A stretch of 33,270 nucleotides of DNA from Bacillota bacterium (GCA_012728375.1 JAAYFF010000052.1:1-33270); one strand, 5' to 3'. Positions 23,859 to 32,537 are shown, numbered from the stretch's first letter. A program made the numbers and translations. Notes: generated from the sequence alone by a model not told the origin.

Positions 23859-24251
23859 TTATCCTAGTTTGCGAACCCGCTCGATTGGATTAATAATATG
23901 CGTAATCTTAATGCCGAAATTCTCATCGACGATAACAACTTCTCCCTGGGCGATAAGCTTATTATTAATGAGAACATCGACCGGCTCGTTGATAAACCGG
24001 TCCAGTTCGAGAACAGTTCCCGGGCCGATCTTCCTGGTCTCTTTCAAATTTTTCACGCTTTTCCCCAGTTGGACGGAAAGCGTCAGGGGAAAATCCATAA
24101 TCAGCTCCAGATTTGGCGAAAAATCCGCGGCAAGATCGGGGTCGCTTCTCTTTCCCTGGACATTTTTTTCACCCTGAGGGCTTGAGAAAGCTTCATCTTT
24201 AATACCCAGAAGAGCGTTAATCTCATCCTGTGTTAAAAAATTATCCGCCAC
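23859..24251 (-). CDS. fliN: Flagellar motor switch protein FliN
   Basis: A 130-residue stand-alone FliN. The N-terminus LTQDEINALL resembles the FliM/FliN-type switch-complex motif. The SpoA domain (about 50-125) has the pattern LIMDFPLTLSVQLGKS, PGTVLELDRFINEPVDV and ENFGIKITHI. It forms the lower C-ring with FliM. The start is GTG with GGAGG upstream and overlaps the fliM stop by 11 bases. A 177-base gap after it, before the CheC-FliN fusion gene, contains only A/T-rich sequence with no clear promoter or terminator. Confidence 0.95.
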   Translation of the reverse strand: MADNFLTQDEINALLGIKDEAFSSPQGEKNVQGKRSDPDLAADFSPNLELIMDFPLTLSVQLGKSVKNLKETRKIGPGTVLELDRFINEPVDVLINNKLIAQGEVVIVDENFGIKITHIINPIERVRKLG

Positions 24252-25239
24252 TTTCCGCTTCCTCCTTTCTCACCCAATCCGTTATTTGTATAGCCAGATG
24301 CTGGCCCACTGCACCCGGCTGTCCTTTAAATAAAAGCTGATTTTCAACGAGGATATCCAGGTCTTCGCCCTCGGATTGGGAAAATTGAATAATATCTCCC
24401 TCCCGGAAGTGCAGAAAATCATCCAGTGTAACGGTAGTACGGCCAAGAATTGCGCTCAGTTCGACCTCGATCTCCCCCACCTGCTCCAGAACGGCCTTTT
24501 CATAAAACTGGGAAGACTGCCGTGTTGCCTGTTTAAACCAGTACTGGGAAGTCAGCCTGGGAATAATTTTTTCCAAGGTAATATAGGGGAAACAAAGATT
24601 AATCAATCCTTCATTCTCTTTGATGTGAGTAGTGAAAGTAAGAAGGATCACTGTTTCCGTGGAGGCAAACATCTGGTTAAACTGCGGGTTAACATCCATG
24701 GCTTCCACCCGGGGATTTAATGTAACCACATCCTCCCAGGAATAGCGGAGGTTGTCCAGCAGGTGGCTATTGATCTGTTTCATAACACTAATTTCAATAT
24801 CCGTAAATTCCCGGATATATTTGGGAACCTGTCCGGTGCCGCCAAAAATAATATCTATAATTGGAAAAACAAAGGAAGAATTGGTTTCCAGCAGGGAGCT
24901 TCCCATATCGTCGCCCATTTTAAAGACTGTGACCAGAGTGGGAACAGGAAGTGAAAAAACAAACTCTTCGTACGTAACCTGACTTACGGAAGCCAGCTGG
25001 ATTTGAACCGGAACCCTGAGATATGCGGAAAGAAAACTAGCCAGGCTCCTGGCATAGTTTTCATGAAGAAACTGCAGGGTGCGGATCTGCTCCTTGGAAA
25101 ATTTGCTGGGGCGGCGAAAGTCATAAGTTCGATACTCGGAAAGTTCTTCTTCTTCTTTCTCTTCTGCAGTAATTCCCCCGCTGCTGAGAGCGCTAATCAA
25201 AGAATCAATTTCAGATTGAGTAAGAACATCTTTGCCCAA
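24241..25239 (-). CDS. fliM: Flagellar motor switch protein FliM
   Basis: A 332-residue FliM. The N-terminal LTQSEIDSLISAL is the CheY-P-binding EIDxLI motif. The middle CheC-like domain lacks phosphatase residues and contains IIDIIFGGTGQVP; the C-terminal SpoA domain contains LDDFLHFREGDII. I choose the TTG at 25239 over the GTG at 25248. GGGGGTGG then lies five bases upstream, and the EID motif falls at the position I recall in B. subtilis FliM. Upstream is a heptamer repeat array at the end of flgG; downstream it overlaps fliN. Confidence 0.93.
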   Translation of the reverse strand: MGKDVLTQSEIDSLISALSSGGITAEEKEEEELSEYRTYDFRRPSKFSKEQIRTLQFLHENYARSLASFLSAYLRVPVQIQLASVSQVTYEEFVFSLPVPTLVTVFKMGDDMGSSLLETNSSFVFPIIDIIFGGTGQVPKYIREFTDIEISVMKQINSHLLDNLRYSWEDVVTLNPRVEAMDVNPQFNQMFASTETVILLTFTTHIKENEGLINLCFPYITLEKIIPRLTSQYWFKQATRQSSQFYEKAVLEQVGEIEVELSAILGRTTVTLDDFLHFREGDIIQFSQSEGEDLDILVENQLLFKGQPGAVGQHLAIQITDWVRKEEAESGG

Positions 25240-25276
25240 TTCTTCCACCCCCTGTTGATCATATTTATACCTTTTT

Positions 25277-25388
25277 CTACTACCTACTACCTACTATCCA
25301 CTATCTACTACCTACTACCTACTATCCACTATCTACTACCTACTATCCACTATCTACTACCTACTACCTACTTTCTACTTTACACTTT
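25277..25388. repeat. Heptanucleotide tandem repeat array (about 16 units) between flgG and fliM
   Basis: About 16 units of 7 bp, mainly CTACTAC, CTACTAT and CCACTAT, run from the flgG stop codon (25387-25389) towards fliM. The units nearest flgG are diverged (CTACTTT, ACACTTT). They belong to the same family as the CTACCYA array at 10517-10586: same period, same TAG-containing minus strand, same position against a stop codon. Confidence 0.95.
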
Positions 25389-26226
25389 ACGACTGCATAT
25401 TCAGGGTGAGAGCCCATAGTTCATCTGCCGTAGTCAACGTGCGGGAAGAAGACTGCAGCGCCCTTTGTCCCCTAATAAGCCCAGTTATTTCCTGTGCAAG
25501 ATCCACGTTGGAATTTTCCAGATAATATTGCTGCAAAGTGCCAAAACCGTTTTCCCCGGGTATACCTGCTGCAGGCGGTCCGCTTGTTTCCGACGGAACA
25601 AAAAGGTTTTCGCCTGCGTTTAAAAGGCTCTCAGGATTAATAAAGCGGTAAAGTTGAATTTCCCCCAGCTTAATCATTCCGCCGGCAAGCTCTTCTTCAT
25701 CCCTGAAGAGGATTTCTCCCCCTCCCTCCGGATAAGGGCGGGCAAGGACAGCCCCGTCAGGAGATATGCTCAAGGTAGATAAATCAATTTCATTTTCTCG
25801 CTCCCGCAAATTTAAAACCGGGTCAAGGCGAATTCCTCCGGGAAGGGTCAGATTGCCCTCTGCATCCAGGGAAAAATTCCCGCCCCTTGTATAGGCATAA
25901 CTTCCATCCGGGCGAATAACGCGGAAAAAACCTTCCCCCATGATCGCCAGGTCCAGGGACCTCCCCGTATAAGCCGGGCTGCCCTGTTCCAGAAGATGTG
26001 CAGTACTAACTACAGCAGTGCCCCTTCCGCTCCGGGGAGGTACCGCGGGGTTGCCCGCCCTGGGAAGACGCCTTTGGGCAATCTCCCTGTAGGTAAGTTC
26101 CTGAAAGGAAACCTGTTTCCCTTTAAAGGCAACGGTATTGACATTGGCAATATTGTGGGCGGTTACATCCAGCAACTGCTGATGAGCTCGTATCCCCGAA
26201 TAGCACTGGCCAATGGCTTTCAGCAT
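25387..26226 (-). CDS. flgG: Flagellar basal-body rod protein, FlgG/FlhP-like
   Basis: A 279-residue rod/hook-family protein. The N-terminus has the family motif LDVTAHNIANVNTVAFKGK; the central part carries SLDLAIMGEGFFRV and AYTRGGNFSLDAEGNL; the C-terminus has LENSNVDLAQEITGLIRGQRALQ. It would form part of the distal rod, exported by the flagellar apparatus without a signal peptide. The ATG has AGGAGG nine bases upstream. It lies 36 bases after a paralogue; the tandem pair corresponds to flhO-flhP in Bacillus. FlgG versus FlgF assignment is not certain. Confidence 0.85.
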   Translation of the reverse strand: MLKAIGQCYSGIRAHQQLLDVTAHNIANVNTVAFKGKQVSFQELTYREIAQRRLPRAGNPAVPPRSGRGTAVVSTAHLLEQGSPAYTGRSLDLAIMGEGFFRVIRPDGSYAYTRGGNFSLDAEGNLTLPGGIRLDPVLNLRERENEIDLSTLSISPDGAVLARPYPEGGGEILFRDEEELAGGMIKLGEIQLYRFINPESLLNAGENLFVPSETSGPPAAGIPGENGFGTLQQYYLENSNVDLAQEITGLIRGQRALQSSSRTLTTADELWALTLNMQS

Positions 26227-26262
26227 CTTTGCCTGCCTCCTGTTTTTTCATTTAATTGAGAG

Positions 26263-27024
26263 TTAACTGAGAGTACCCAGATCATTTGCCGCTCTGGAAA
26301 GCATCCGATCATAAACCTGGGCAATTTTCTGGGCTGCTTCATAACAACGCCGCACCTTTACCAGGTCGGTCATCTGCCTGGTCAAATCAGCATTGGATTC
26401 TTCAAGGGCGCCCTGAAAAATCGTCCCGGCATCAGCGACCTGGTAAGCCGCATCCTCGGGGGCTCTAAAAAGGTTGTAACCGTCTTTCCACAGCAGTTCC
26501 TCATTGTCAAAAACCACAACCAAAATCCGGTCCACCAGCTGACCATCCTGGTAAATATTCCCCGACCTGTCGATCTGTGGATCTTCCATACCGAGCGTTA
26601 TTGCTCCCCCTTCCCCGAGGACCGGAAAGCCTTGGGCATTAACCAGAGTTCCGTCCGCGCTTAATTGCAGGTGCCCATCCCTGGTATAAGCAGGACCCTG
26701 AGGGGTATCCACAACAAAAAAACCCCGTTCCTGAAGAGCGATATCCAGAGGCCTCCCGGTAAGCCTAAGCGCGCCGGGAAGATGAATAACAACCGTTTCT
26801 TCAACAGCGATATTTTCTGCGGCAATACCGATAGGTCCGTAAAGGGCCGCCCCTTTCCCCCCCGTTTTTTCCGTCCTGTAAAGGAGCACCTCGGGAAAAG
26901 TTCTGAGCACAACTTCGCTCCTTTTATAGCCTGGCGTATTAAGATTAGAAAGATTATTGCCGATGTTTTCTAAGCGCACCTGGTTTACCAGCATGGAACC
27001 GGCCGCGTTATAAAGCCCTCTCAT
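26263..27024 (-). CDS. flgF: Flagellar basal-body rod protein, FlgF/FlhO-like
   Basis: A 253-residue rod/hook-family protein. It begins MRGLYNAAGSML and has the family motif NIGNNLSNLNTPGYKRSEV, then RPLDIALQERGFFVVDTPQG with AYTRDGHLQL, and ends with LEESNADLTRQMTDLVKVRRCYEAAQKI. The RTFPEVLL segment is reminiscent of FlhO. The ATG has AGGTGAG upstream. A sigma-D-type promoter candidate lies 40 bases upstream (27064-27090), as expected for this late gene pair. Exact rod position is inferred. Confidence 0.85.
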   Translation of the reverse strand: MRGLYNAAGSMLVNQVRLENIGNNLSNLNTPGYKRSEVVLRTFPEVLLYRTEKTGGKGAALYGPIGIAAENIAVEETVVIHLPGALRLTGRPLDIALQERGFFVVDTPQGPAYTRDGHLQLSADGTLVNAQGFPVLGEGGAITLGMEDPQIDRSGNIYQDGQLVDRILVVVFDNEELLWKDGYNLFRAPEDAAYQVADAGTIFQGALEESNADLTRQMTDLVKVRRCYEAAQKIAQVYDRMLSRAANDLGTLS

Positions 27025-27063
27025 AAACTCACCTGTCTTCCCATAAACTAGTCGTCTTCTTAT

Positions 27064-27090
27064 TTATCGGCACTATTTATTGAAGTTAAA
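27064..27090 (-). promoter_or_regulatory. Sigma-D (FliA)-type promoter candidate for flgF-flgG
   Basis: On the minus strand a perfect GCCGATAA (27064-27071) has TTTA (27087-27090) 15 bases upstream, where TAAA is the consensus. The predicted start is about 33 bases before the flgF ATG. It lies in the 83-base gap after the swrB-like gene, inside a long operon, and would give extra FliA-dependent expression of the genes downstream. Confidence 0.55.
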
Positions 27091-27107
27091 CACATAGGAA
27101 TATCCTT

Positions 27108-27575
27108 TCAAGAATCGAGATTACTGCCCGCAACCCAAGAAGGTTTTTTTCCCAGAGAAAGAATAAGCTCCACCTCCCCGCGCCCCAAGTTTAAGCGCTG
27201 GGCAATCTCGTCCGCGGAAAACCCCTCCTTGGTGAGGCTGGCGATTTCCGCAAAGCGGTCAGAGGTATTAAAGCCTTCCTTCTGTTCCGGATTGACAAGA
27301 AAAGAAGACGCGGAAATTGCTTTTTCCCTTTTAGCTGCCAGCAAATCCTGCAATTGCGCGTCCATGCGCTGCATTTTTGCGCTGAGATTTTCCACTTTTT
27401 GGTGCAGTTCATGAAGCATAACGCGGGTATCAGTACGCATGGAACGGTTTTCCAGATTAAGAAGGCGCAGGAAAAAAGTTTCCAGGGGGGGATGTTTCCT
27501 GGAAAACCATCCCGCGATGAAAAAACCTGCCACACACCCCAAAATAAAACCGAGCCATACCAGATTGTATCCCAT
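27108..27575 (-). CDS. SwrB-like membrane-anchored flagellar assembly protein
   Basis: A 155-residue protein with one N-terminal membrane segment (about residues 6-25: LVWLGFILGCVAGFFIAGW), a coiled-coil region (50-90: LHQKVENLSAKMQRMDAQLQ) and a C-terminal helix-turn-helix-like segment (LTKEGFSADEIAQRLNLGRGEVELIL). This architecture and the position just after fliA match SwrB of Bacillus, which promotes basal-body maturation. Sequence similarity is weak by eye, so function is inferred from context. I choose the ATG at 27575, with AAGGTGA seven bases upstream; a GTG directly before it is possible. Confidence 0.7.
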   Translation of the reverse strand: MGYNLVWLGFILGCVAGFFIAGWFSRKHPPLETFFLRLLNLENRSMRTDTRVMLHELHQKVENLSAKMQRMDAQLQDLLAAKREKAISASSFLVNPEQKEGFNTSDRFAEIASLTKEGFSADEIAQRLNLGRGEVELILSLGKKPSWVAGSNLDS

Positions 27576-27606
27576 CACTGCTTCACCTTTGCTTTTCTTA
27601 ATGCAA

Positions 27607-28374
27607 TTATGAATTTAAAAACCCGCTTTTTTGCAAGTTATCCCTCAAAAGGCGCAAAGTCCGGGCATGGATCTGCGAAACACGGGCTGTAGATACCTTT
27701 AAAACCCGGCCTATCTCTTTGAGAGTCAGCTCTTCTTTATAATAAAGGGCCAGAACCAGCTTCTCCCTTTCGGGCAACTCTTCAATAGCCCGCGCCAGAG
27801 CATCTCTCCACTCCTGTTTTTCAATCTTTTCCTCCGGGCCTATAAACGGCCCCCCGTCGGCGGGGATAATGTCTTCCCGTTGTTCTCCGGAATGGCCTGA
27901 GGGAGGGAAAAGAAGAGACTCCAGAGAAACCAGAGAATAGCTGTTCAGCTGGGAATATACCTGTTCAACAGCTTCCGCGGACCACTGCAGTTCAGCTGCC
28001 ACTTCCGCAATGGACGGCTCCCGGCCCAAACGGTGGCTTAATTTCTGTTCGGTCTCCTGGAGATCCCGAAGCCTTTTGTAAAGTGAACGGGGAGACCAGC
28101 TCAGTTTTCTCAGCTCATCCAGCATAGCTCCGCGGATACGCCAGGTGGCAAAAGTCTTAAATCCTGCTTCAAAGGTGGGATTATACCTCTCCAGGGCTTC
28201 CAGCAAGCCGATCACTCCGCTGGCAATAAGGTCGTCTTCATCCACCTGAGGCGGCAGGCCCAAGGAAAGCCGCCCCGCCACCTGTTTCACCAGTGGAAGG
28301 TGCTCCTGAATAAGAATATCCCTCGCCTCTTTATCCCTGGTTTGGAGATATTTTTGCCAGAGTTCCTCCGTCAA
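27607..28374 (-). CDS. fliA: Flagellar/motility sigma factor FliA (sigma-D)
   Basis: A 255-residue sigma-28 factor that directs transcription of late flagellar and chemotaxis genes. Visible: region 2 (DDLIASGVIGLLEALERYN, then FATWRIRGAMLDELR), region 3 (LGREPSIAEVAAELQW) and region 4 (LPEREKLVLALYYKEELTLK, with the SQIHARTLRLLR helix). The open frame extends 47 codons upstream, overlapping flhG. I place the start at the TTG at 28374 because AGGAGGAG lies five bases before it and the length then matches SigD. Two GCCGATAA promoter candidates in this window are likely targets. No anti-sigma factor (FlgM) is present here. Confidence 0.94.
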   Translation of the reverse strand: MTEELWQKYLQTRDKEARDILIQEHLPLVKQVAGRLSLGLPPQVDEDDLIASGVIGLLEALERYNPTFEAGFKTFATWRIRGAMLDELRKLSWSPRSLYKRLRDLQETEQKLSHRLGREPSIAEVAAELQWSAEAVEQVYSQLNSYSLVSLESLLFPPSGHSGEQREDIIPADGGPFIGPEEKIEKQEWRDALARAIEELPEREKLVLALYYKEELTLKEIGRVLKVSTARVSQIHARTLRLLRDNLQKSGFLNS

Positions 28375-28411
28375 TCTAGCTCCTCCTAACACATTTTTCT
28401 CCCTTGACCCC

Positions 28412-29302
28412 TTAGCCCCCGCTGCCTGTATTCCAAATGGTAAAAAGACGGCGTAAAAATCTCTCTCCTTTTTTCGCGGCGGGCCCTTCCTCTCCATAAA
28501 GAAGGCGGCGGGCAATTTCCCTGGTCAACATAGTTGCGCGGGAACGGGGAAATTGAAGAGCATAAGGATAACAGTTCAGAACAGCTCTATGCACATATTG
28601 ATCAAATTCAATACTCCCCAGGTAGTTAATATCAATACTTAAAAAATTGCGGCAAACATTGCTGATGCGCCGGTAAATAGCCTCCCCGTCCCTGGCATGG
28701 CGAACCATATTGATCACTATGTTGACCTTAGGTTTGAGGCGGTAATTGTTCACAACCTTAATAATCCCGTAAGCATTAGTTATCGCTGTCGGTTCAGGAG
28801 TAGTTACCAGGACCAGATCATCTGCAGAAGCCACAAAGCTAAGAACATCCCGGGAAAGACCGGCAGCACAATCCACAAGGAGTATGTTTTCCTCCCGGTC
28901 CAGGTATGAAAGCCTGGAAATGAGCTTTTCCCGCTGCTGGCTATCCAGATTGACGATATCAGGCAGACATGACCCCCCGGGCAGCACTTCGACGTTGTGC
29001 GGACCCTGCAGCAGGACGTCCTGCAAATCTTTTTGCCCCTGAATAACATCAATCAGAGTATAAACCGGTTTTAAATTCAAAAGAATATCTGTATTTGCCA
29101 TCCCCAAATCCGTATCGAGGATGACAATCTTATGGCCGAGCTGACCCATGATGATCGCCATATTGACAACGAGATTGGTTTTCCCGACGCCGCCTTTGCC
29201 GCTAGCAACGGTGATAACTCGTGAACCCTTTCCTTTTGCGGCAACCTTTGTTGAGTTGCGCTTCCGGATTATTGCCCGCAACCGCTCAGCTTGATCAGCC
29301 AT
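28412..29302 (-). CDS. flhG: Flagellar number regulator FlhG (MinD-like ATPase)
   Basis: A 296-residue MinD/ParA-family ATPase that controls flagellar number and position and activates FlhF. The N-terminal DQAERLR (3-9) is the FlhF-activating motif. The deviant Walker A SGKGGVGKT ends at 42; ILDTDLGMANTD and LLVDCAAGLSRDVL are the other nucleotide motifs. A basic amphipathic C-terminus (LLYGEEGPAAKKGERFLRRLF) could bind membrane. Its ATG shares one base with the flhF stop (TGATG), so translation is coupled. Confidence 0.95.
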   Translation of the reverse strand: MADQAERLRAIIRKRNSTKVAAKGKGSRVITVASGKGGVGKTNLVVNMAIIMGQLGHKIVILDTDLGMANTDILLNLKPVYTLIDVIQGQKDLQDVLLQGPHNVEVLPGGSCLPDIVNLDSQQREKLISRLSYLDREENILLVDCAAGLSRDVLSFVASADDLVLVTTPEPTAITNAYGIIKVVNNYRLKPKVNIVINMVRHARDGEAIYRRISNVCRNFLSIDINYLGSIEFDQYVHRAVLNCYPYALQFPRSRATMLTREIARRLLYGEEGPAAKKGERFLRRLFTIWNTGSGG

Positions 29303-30387
29303 CAGTCTTCCTCCCCCAGGATTAACGAGCTCATCATCTCCACATCAGCTAGACAAATGTCATCGGGAACACTTTGTCCGGTGGTCAGGTAAATTACCGG
29401 CATATTCGTTAAAAAGGTGCCGTTGAGAAGCGCTCCGTAGGAATTGGTTTCGTCAAGTTTGGTAAAAATAAGGCGGTTGAAAGCCAAACTCTTAAAATTT
29501 TCGCTGATCAACTGCAAATCCTGCCATTTGGTCGTGGCGCTCATAACCAAAAATATTTCACAGGAGGGCAGCTTTTGAATATATCCGGCCAGCTCCTGGA
29601 TATGGGCCGGGTTAAGGGTACTTCTGCCGGCAGTATCGATCAGGATTCGCTGGCAACCGCTAAACTTTTCCACGGCTGTGCGCAGCTCCTTCGGGGTTAT
29701 GACGACCTCCAGGGGAAGGCCCGTAATATCGGAATAAGTGCGCATCTGCTCCACAGCCCCGATGCGGTAGTGGTCAACAGTGATGATCCCTACCCTCTCA
29801 CCCTGGTAAAGGGCATAGCGCGCCGCCAGTTTGGCCAGGGTCGTTGTTTTGCCCACGCCTGTGGGGCCTACAAAAACTTGAATCTGCGCTCCTTTTTCCG
29901 GGGCGGTCTTCAGCCTCTTGCGAAGTTTTTTCCGCAATATCAGAGCGGCAATTTCATCGGAAAGCTGGACCTCTTCCTGCAGCTTACCGGCAATCTCCTG
30001 CACCAACTCCTCCACAAGCGGGGGATAAACGTCCTGTTTTTCCAGGTGTAGACGCCAGCGTTCCAATTCCGGCCTGATTTTCTCCGCTCCGGGTAAAACG
30101 GCTTGCCGTGATACCAGCTGATTGATATTGCTGCGCAGTTCTCCCAGCATTTCCTGGACCTTTACCTCAAAATCCGAGCGGACAGGTGCCTCCTTCCTGC
30201 TGTTGCCGTTTTTTACCCTGTCCACAGCAACGGTAATTTCCAGCCGGCGCGGCTGGAAAAAACCAAAGAGGCCCCGCCCTGCGCGCACTTTCCGGCTTTG
30301 TAGAATAACCGCTTCAGGCCCCAGCTCTTCCCTGATGCGGTGCATACCCTCCTTCATGTCCTGAACATAATACTTCTTAATCAGCAC
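29302..30387 (-). CDS. flhF: Flagellar biosynthesis GTPase FlhF
   Basis: A 361-residue SRP-family GTPase that places flagella. A basic N-terminal B domain (MLIKKYYVQDMKEGMHRIREELG) is followed by a helical N domain (about 105-160) and the G domain: G1 GPTGVGKTTT (174-183), DHYRIGAVEQ, G3 DTAGRS (251-256) and TKLDE (309-313). The start is GTG and overlaps the flhA stop by 11 bases; only a weak ribosome site is seen, so coupling to flhA is likely. Confidence 0.95.
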   Translation of the reverse strand: MLIKKYYVQDMKEGMHRIREELGPEAVILQSRKVRAGRGLFGFFQPRRLEITVAVDRVKNGNSRKEAPVRSDFEVKVQEMLGELRSNINQLVSRQAVLPGAEKIRPELERWRLHLEKQDVYPPLVEELVQEIAGKLQEEVQLSDEIAALILRKKLRKRLKTAPEKGAQIQVFVGPTGVGKTTTLAKLAARYALYQGERVGIITVDHYRIGAVEQMRTYSDITGLPLEVVITPKELRTAVEKFSGCQRILIDTAGRSTLNPAHIQELAGYIQKLPSCEIFLVMSATTKWQDLQLISENFKSLAFNRLIFTKLDETNSYGALLNGTFLTNMPVIYLTTGQSVPDDICLADVEMMSSLILGEED

Positions 30388-32458
30388 TTTCTTTTAACAC
30401 CCCCACTGATTCCACTTCAATTTGAGGTAGTATTTCGTGGAGAGAAAGAACCGGAAGGTCCGGCAGAATACGTTCCACCATCCGGCGGAAAGGCATGCGA
30501 ATTCGCGGCGAAGCCAGGACAACCGGTGAAAGACCCCGCCGGCGAAGATTCTCCACCAGATTTGAAACACCGTGCACTATCCGCTGTGAAACTTCCGGCG
30601 GCAAAACAGGGTAAGTACCGTAGAGCGTCTGCTGCAGGGACTCACTGATACGTTTTTCCAGGCCGGGATCAATGGTAATAACGGAAAGTTTGTTGTTTTC
30701 CGCATAACGGGTACTAATGGAACGTGCCAAGGCCCTTCTGACATATTCCGTCAGCATATCGGTATCTTTTGTCGTCTGGGCATAGTCGGCCAGGGTTTCC
30801 AGGATAGTGAGAAGATCCTGCAAGGGAACATTCTCCCTCAGGAGGTTTTGTAAAACTTTCTGGATTTCCCCAATGCTCATCAGCTCGGGGATCAGCTCGT
30901 CCACTACGGCAGGCCTGCTCTCCTTGACCAGATCAACCATTTCCTTGACCTCCTGACGCCCTAAAAGTTCATGGGCATGTGAGCGTATGACCTCTGAAAG
31001 GTGCGTAATCAACACCGTAGCTACGTCAACAACGGTACATCCTTTCATCTCTGCTTCTTCCCTCTGCGCCGGGGATATCCACACAGCCGGCAAATTAAAG
31101 GTAGGTTCTTTTGTGGGAATTCCTCCCAGCTCCTCGGGGAGAACCCCCTCCGGATTGAGGGCCAAGAGGTACCCGGGCCGCAAGTCTCCTTGGGAGATCT
31201 CGCTCCCCTTTAATTTTATGACATACGAATTGGGAGGCATTTGCAGGTTATCCCGTATGCGGATCGGCCTGATAATCATCCCCAACTCCGCGGCCAGGCG
31301 CCGCCGTGCCGCTGTAATACGGCGCAGCAAATCACCCTCTTCTCCCTTTTCCGTAAGAGAGACGAGATTATAACCGATTTCGATCTCCACCATATCCGCT
31401 CTGACCAGGCCCCTTATATCCTCCTCAGGCGGGGGAACTTCCTCATCTTCCGGCTCTACGGCCTCTTCCTCCCTTCTTATCACCCTGTCTTCTTTTTGGA
31501 GGAGGTAGGCACCAAAACCGCAGGCAGAGGCAAGAACAAAAAACGGCCAAAAGGGCAAACCCGGCACAATACCCAGTATGAGCAGGATCAGCGCGGCAAC
31601 GCCCAGGACCTTGGGGAAATGGAAAAACTGGGAGGTAAAATCTGCGCCAAAGCCCTCCTCGGCAGTTGAGCGGGTCACCAGCAAACCCGCGGCAGTAGAG
31701 ACAAGCAGGGCGGGGATCTGGGCAACCAGCCCGTCGCCGACGGTAAGAATGATATAAGTCTGGGCAGCCGTGGCAAAATCCATCGACATTTGCACCATGC
31801 CGACGGCCAGACCGCCGAAAATATTAATCAGCACGATCACAATCCCCGCGATAGCATCCCCGCGGACGAATTTGCTGGCACCATCCATTGCGCCATAGAA
31901 ATCCGCTTCCCGCTGTAGCTTTTTCCTTCTCTCCCGCGCCTCGGCCTCATCGATCAGGCCCGCGTTCAAGTCCGCATCAATACTCATCTGCTTGCCGGGC
32001 ATGGCATCCAGGGTGAAACGGGCAGCCACCTCGGCAATCCGTCCGGCACCGTTGGTAATAACCACAAATTGCACAACCGTGATAATAATAAAGATAATCA
32101 ACCCGACCACATAATTGCCGCCGACAACGAATTGCCCGAAAGCCTCGATCACATCCCCTGCTTCGGCCCGGGTCAGGATGAGACGGGTTGAAGAAATATT
32201 CAGGGCCAGGCGAAAAAGCGTCGTCAGCAGAAGAACCGAGGGGAAAGTAGAAAGCTGAAGGATTTCTGTAATAAAAAGGGTAACCAGAATGATGATCAGA
32301 GCAAGGGAAATATTAACAACCAGCAAAATATCCAAAATGGCGGGCTCGATCGGAATAATAATGATTCCCACCAGAAAGACAAAAACAATGGCCACAAGAA
32401 CGTCCATGTTTTTTAATACGCCCTTTACCGTTGACCGGTAAAAAGTGGAAGCAGGCAT
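30377..32458 (-). CDS. flhA: Flagellar type III export gate protein FlhA
   Basis: A 693-residue FlhA, the proton-driven export gate. About eight membrane segments fill residues 18-320. The FHIPEP-family signature DAMPGKQMSIDADLNAG (151-167) is intact, and the conserved Asp201 (RGDAIAG) follows. A Glu/Pro-rich linker (about 330-350) leads to the cytosolic substrate-binding domain, with ISTRYAENNKLSVITIDPGLE near 585. The ATG has GAGGGA upstream. It heads the operon in this window; flhB and other upstream flagellar genes do not appear, and a transposase gene lies instead at that side. Confidence 0.97.
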   Translation of the reverse strand: MPASTFYRSTVKGVLKNMDVLVAIVFVFLVGIIIIPIEPAILDILLVVNISLALIIILVTLFITEILQLSTFPSVLLLTTLFRLALNISSTRLILTRAEAGDVIEAFGQFVVGGNYVVGLIIFIIITVVQFVVITNGAGRIAEVAARFTLDAMPGKQMSIDADLNAGLIDEAEARERRKKLQREADFYGAMDGASKFVRGDAIAGIVIVLINIFGGLAVGMVQMSMDFATAAQTYIILTVGDGLVAQIPALLVSTAAGLLVTRSTAEEGFGADFTSQFFHFPKVLGVAALILLILGIVPGLPFWPFFVLASACGFGAYLLQKEDRVIRREEEAVEPEDEEVPPPEEDIRGLVRADMVEIEIGYNLVSLTEKGEEGDLLRRITAARRRLAAELGMIIRPIRIRDNLQMPPNSYVIKLKGSEISQGDLRPGYLLALNPEGVLPEELGGIPTKEPTFNLPAVWISPAQREEAEMKGCTVVDVATVLITHLSEVIRSHAHELLGRQEVKEMVDLVKESRPAVVDELIPELMSIGEIQKVLQNLLRENVPLQDLLTILETLADYAQTTKDTDMLTEYVRRALARSISTRYAENNKLSVITIDPGLEKRISESLQQTLYGTYPVLPPEVSQRIVHGVSNLVENLRRRGLSPVVLASPRIRMPFRRMVERILPDLPVLSLHEILPQIEVESVGVLKESAD

Positions 32459-32467
32459 TTGCGTCCC

Positions 32468-32497
32468 TCATTCCGGAGAAAAATCCTTTTCCTCCAT
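32468..32497 (-). CDS. Possible nine-residue leader peptide before flhA
   Basis: An ATG at 32497, with AAAGGA five to six bases upstream, opens a nine-codon frame (MEEKDFSPE). Its TGA (32468-32470) overlaps the flhA ribosome site GAGGGA, ten bases before the flhA ATG. Such spacing would allow coupling. There is no evidence beyond position and ribosome site. Confidence 0.3.
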   Translation of the reverse strand: MEEKDFSPE

Positions 32498-32508
32498 AAT
32501 TATCCTTT

Positions 32509-32537
32509 ATTCTATCATTTAATTTATTCTTCAACAA
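32509..32537 (-). promoter_or_regulatory. Sigma-A-type promoter candidate for the flhA operon
   Basis: TTGTTG (32532-32537) and TAGAAT (32509-32514) are separated by 17 bases on the minus strand. The -10 matches the consensus at five of six positions, the -35 at three. If used, the operon can be transcribed despite the neighbouring insertion element. Confidence 0.4.

Noticed and set aside
28375-28515. N-terminal extension of FliA (47 extra residues, overlapping flhG)
   Set aside because: The extension is not similar to sigma factors, overlaps flhG, and lacks a ribosome site, whereas the TTG at 28374 has an ideal AGGAGGAG and gives the family's usual length.
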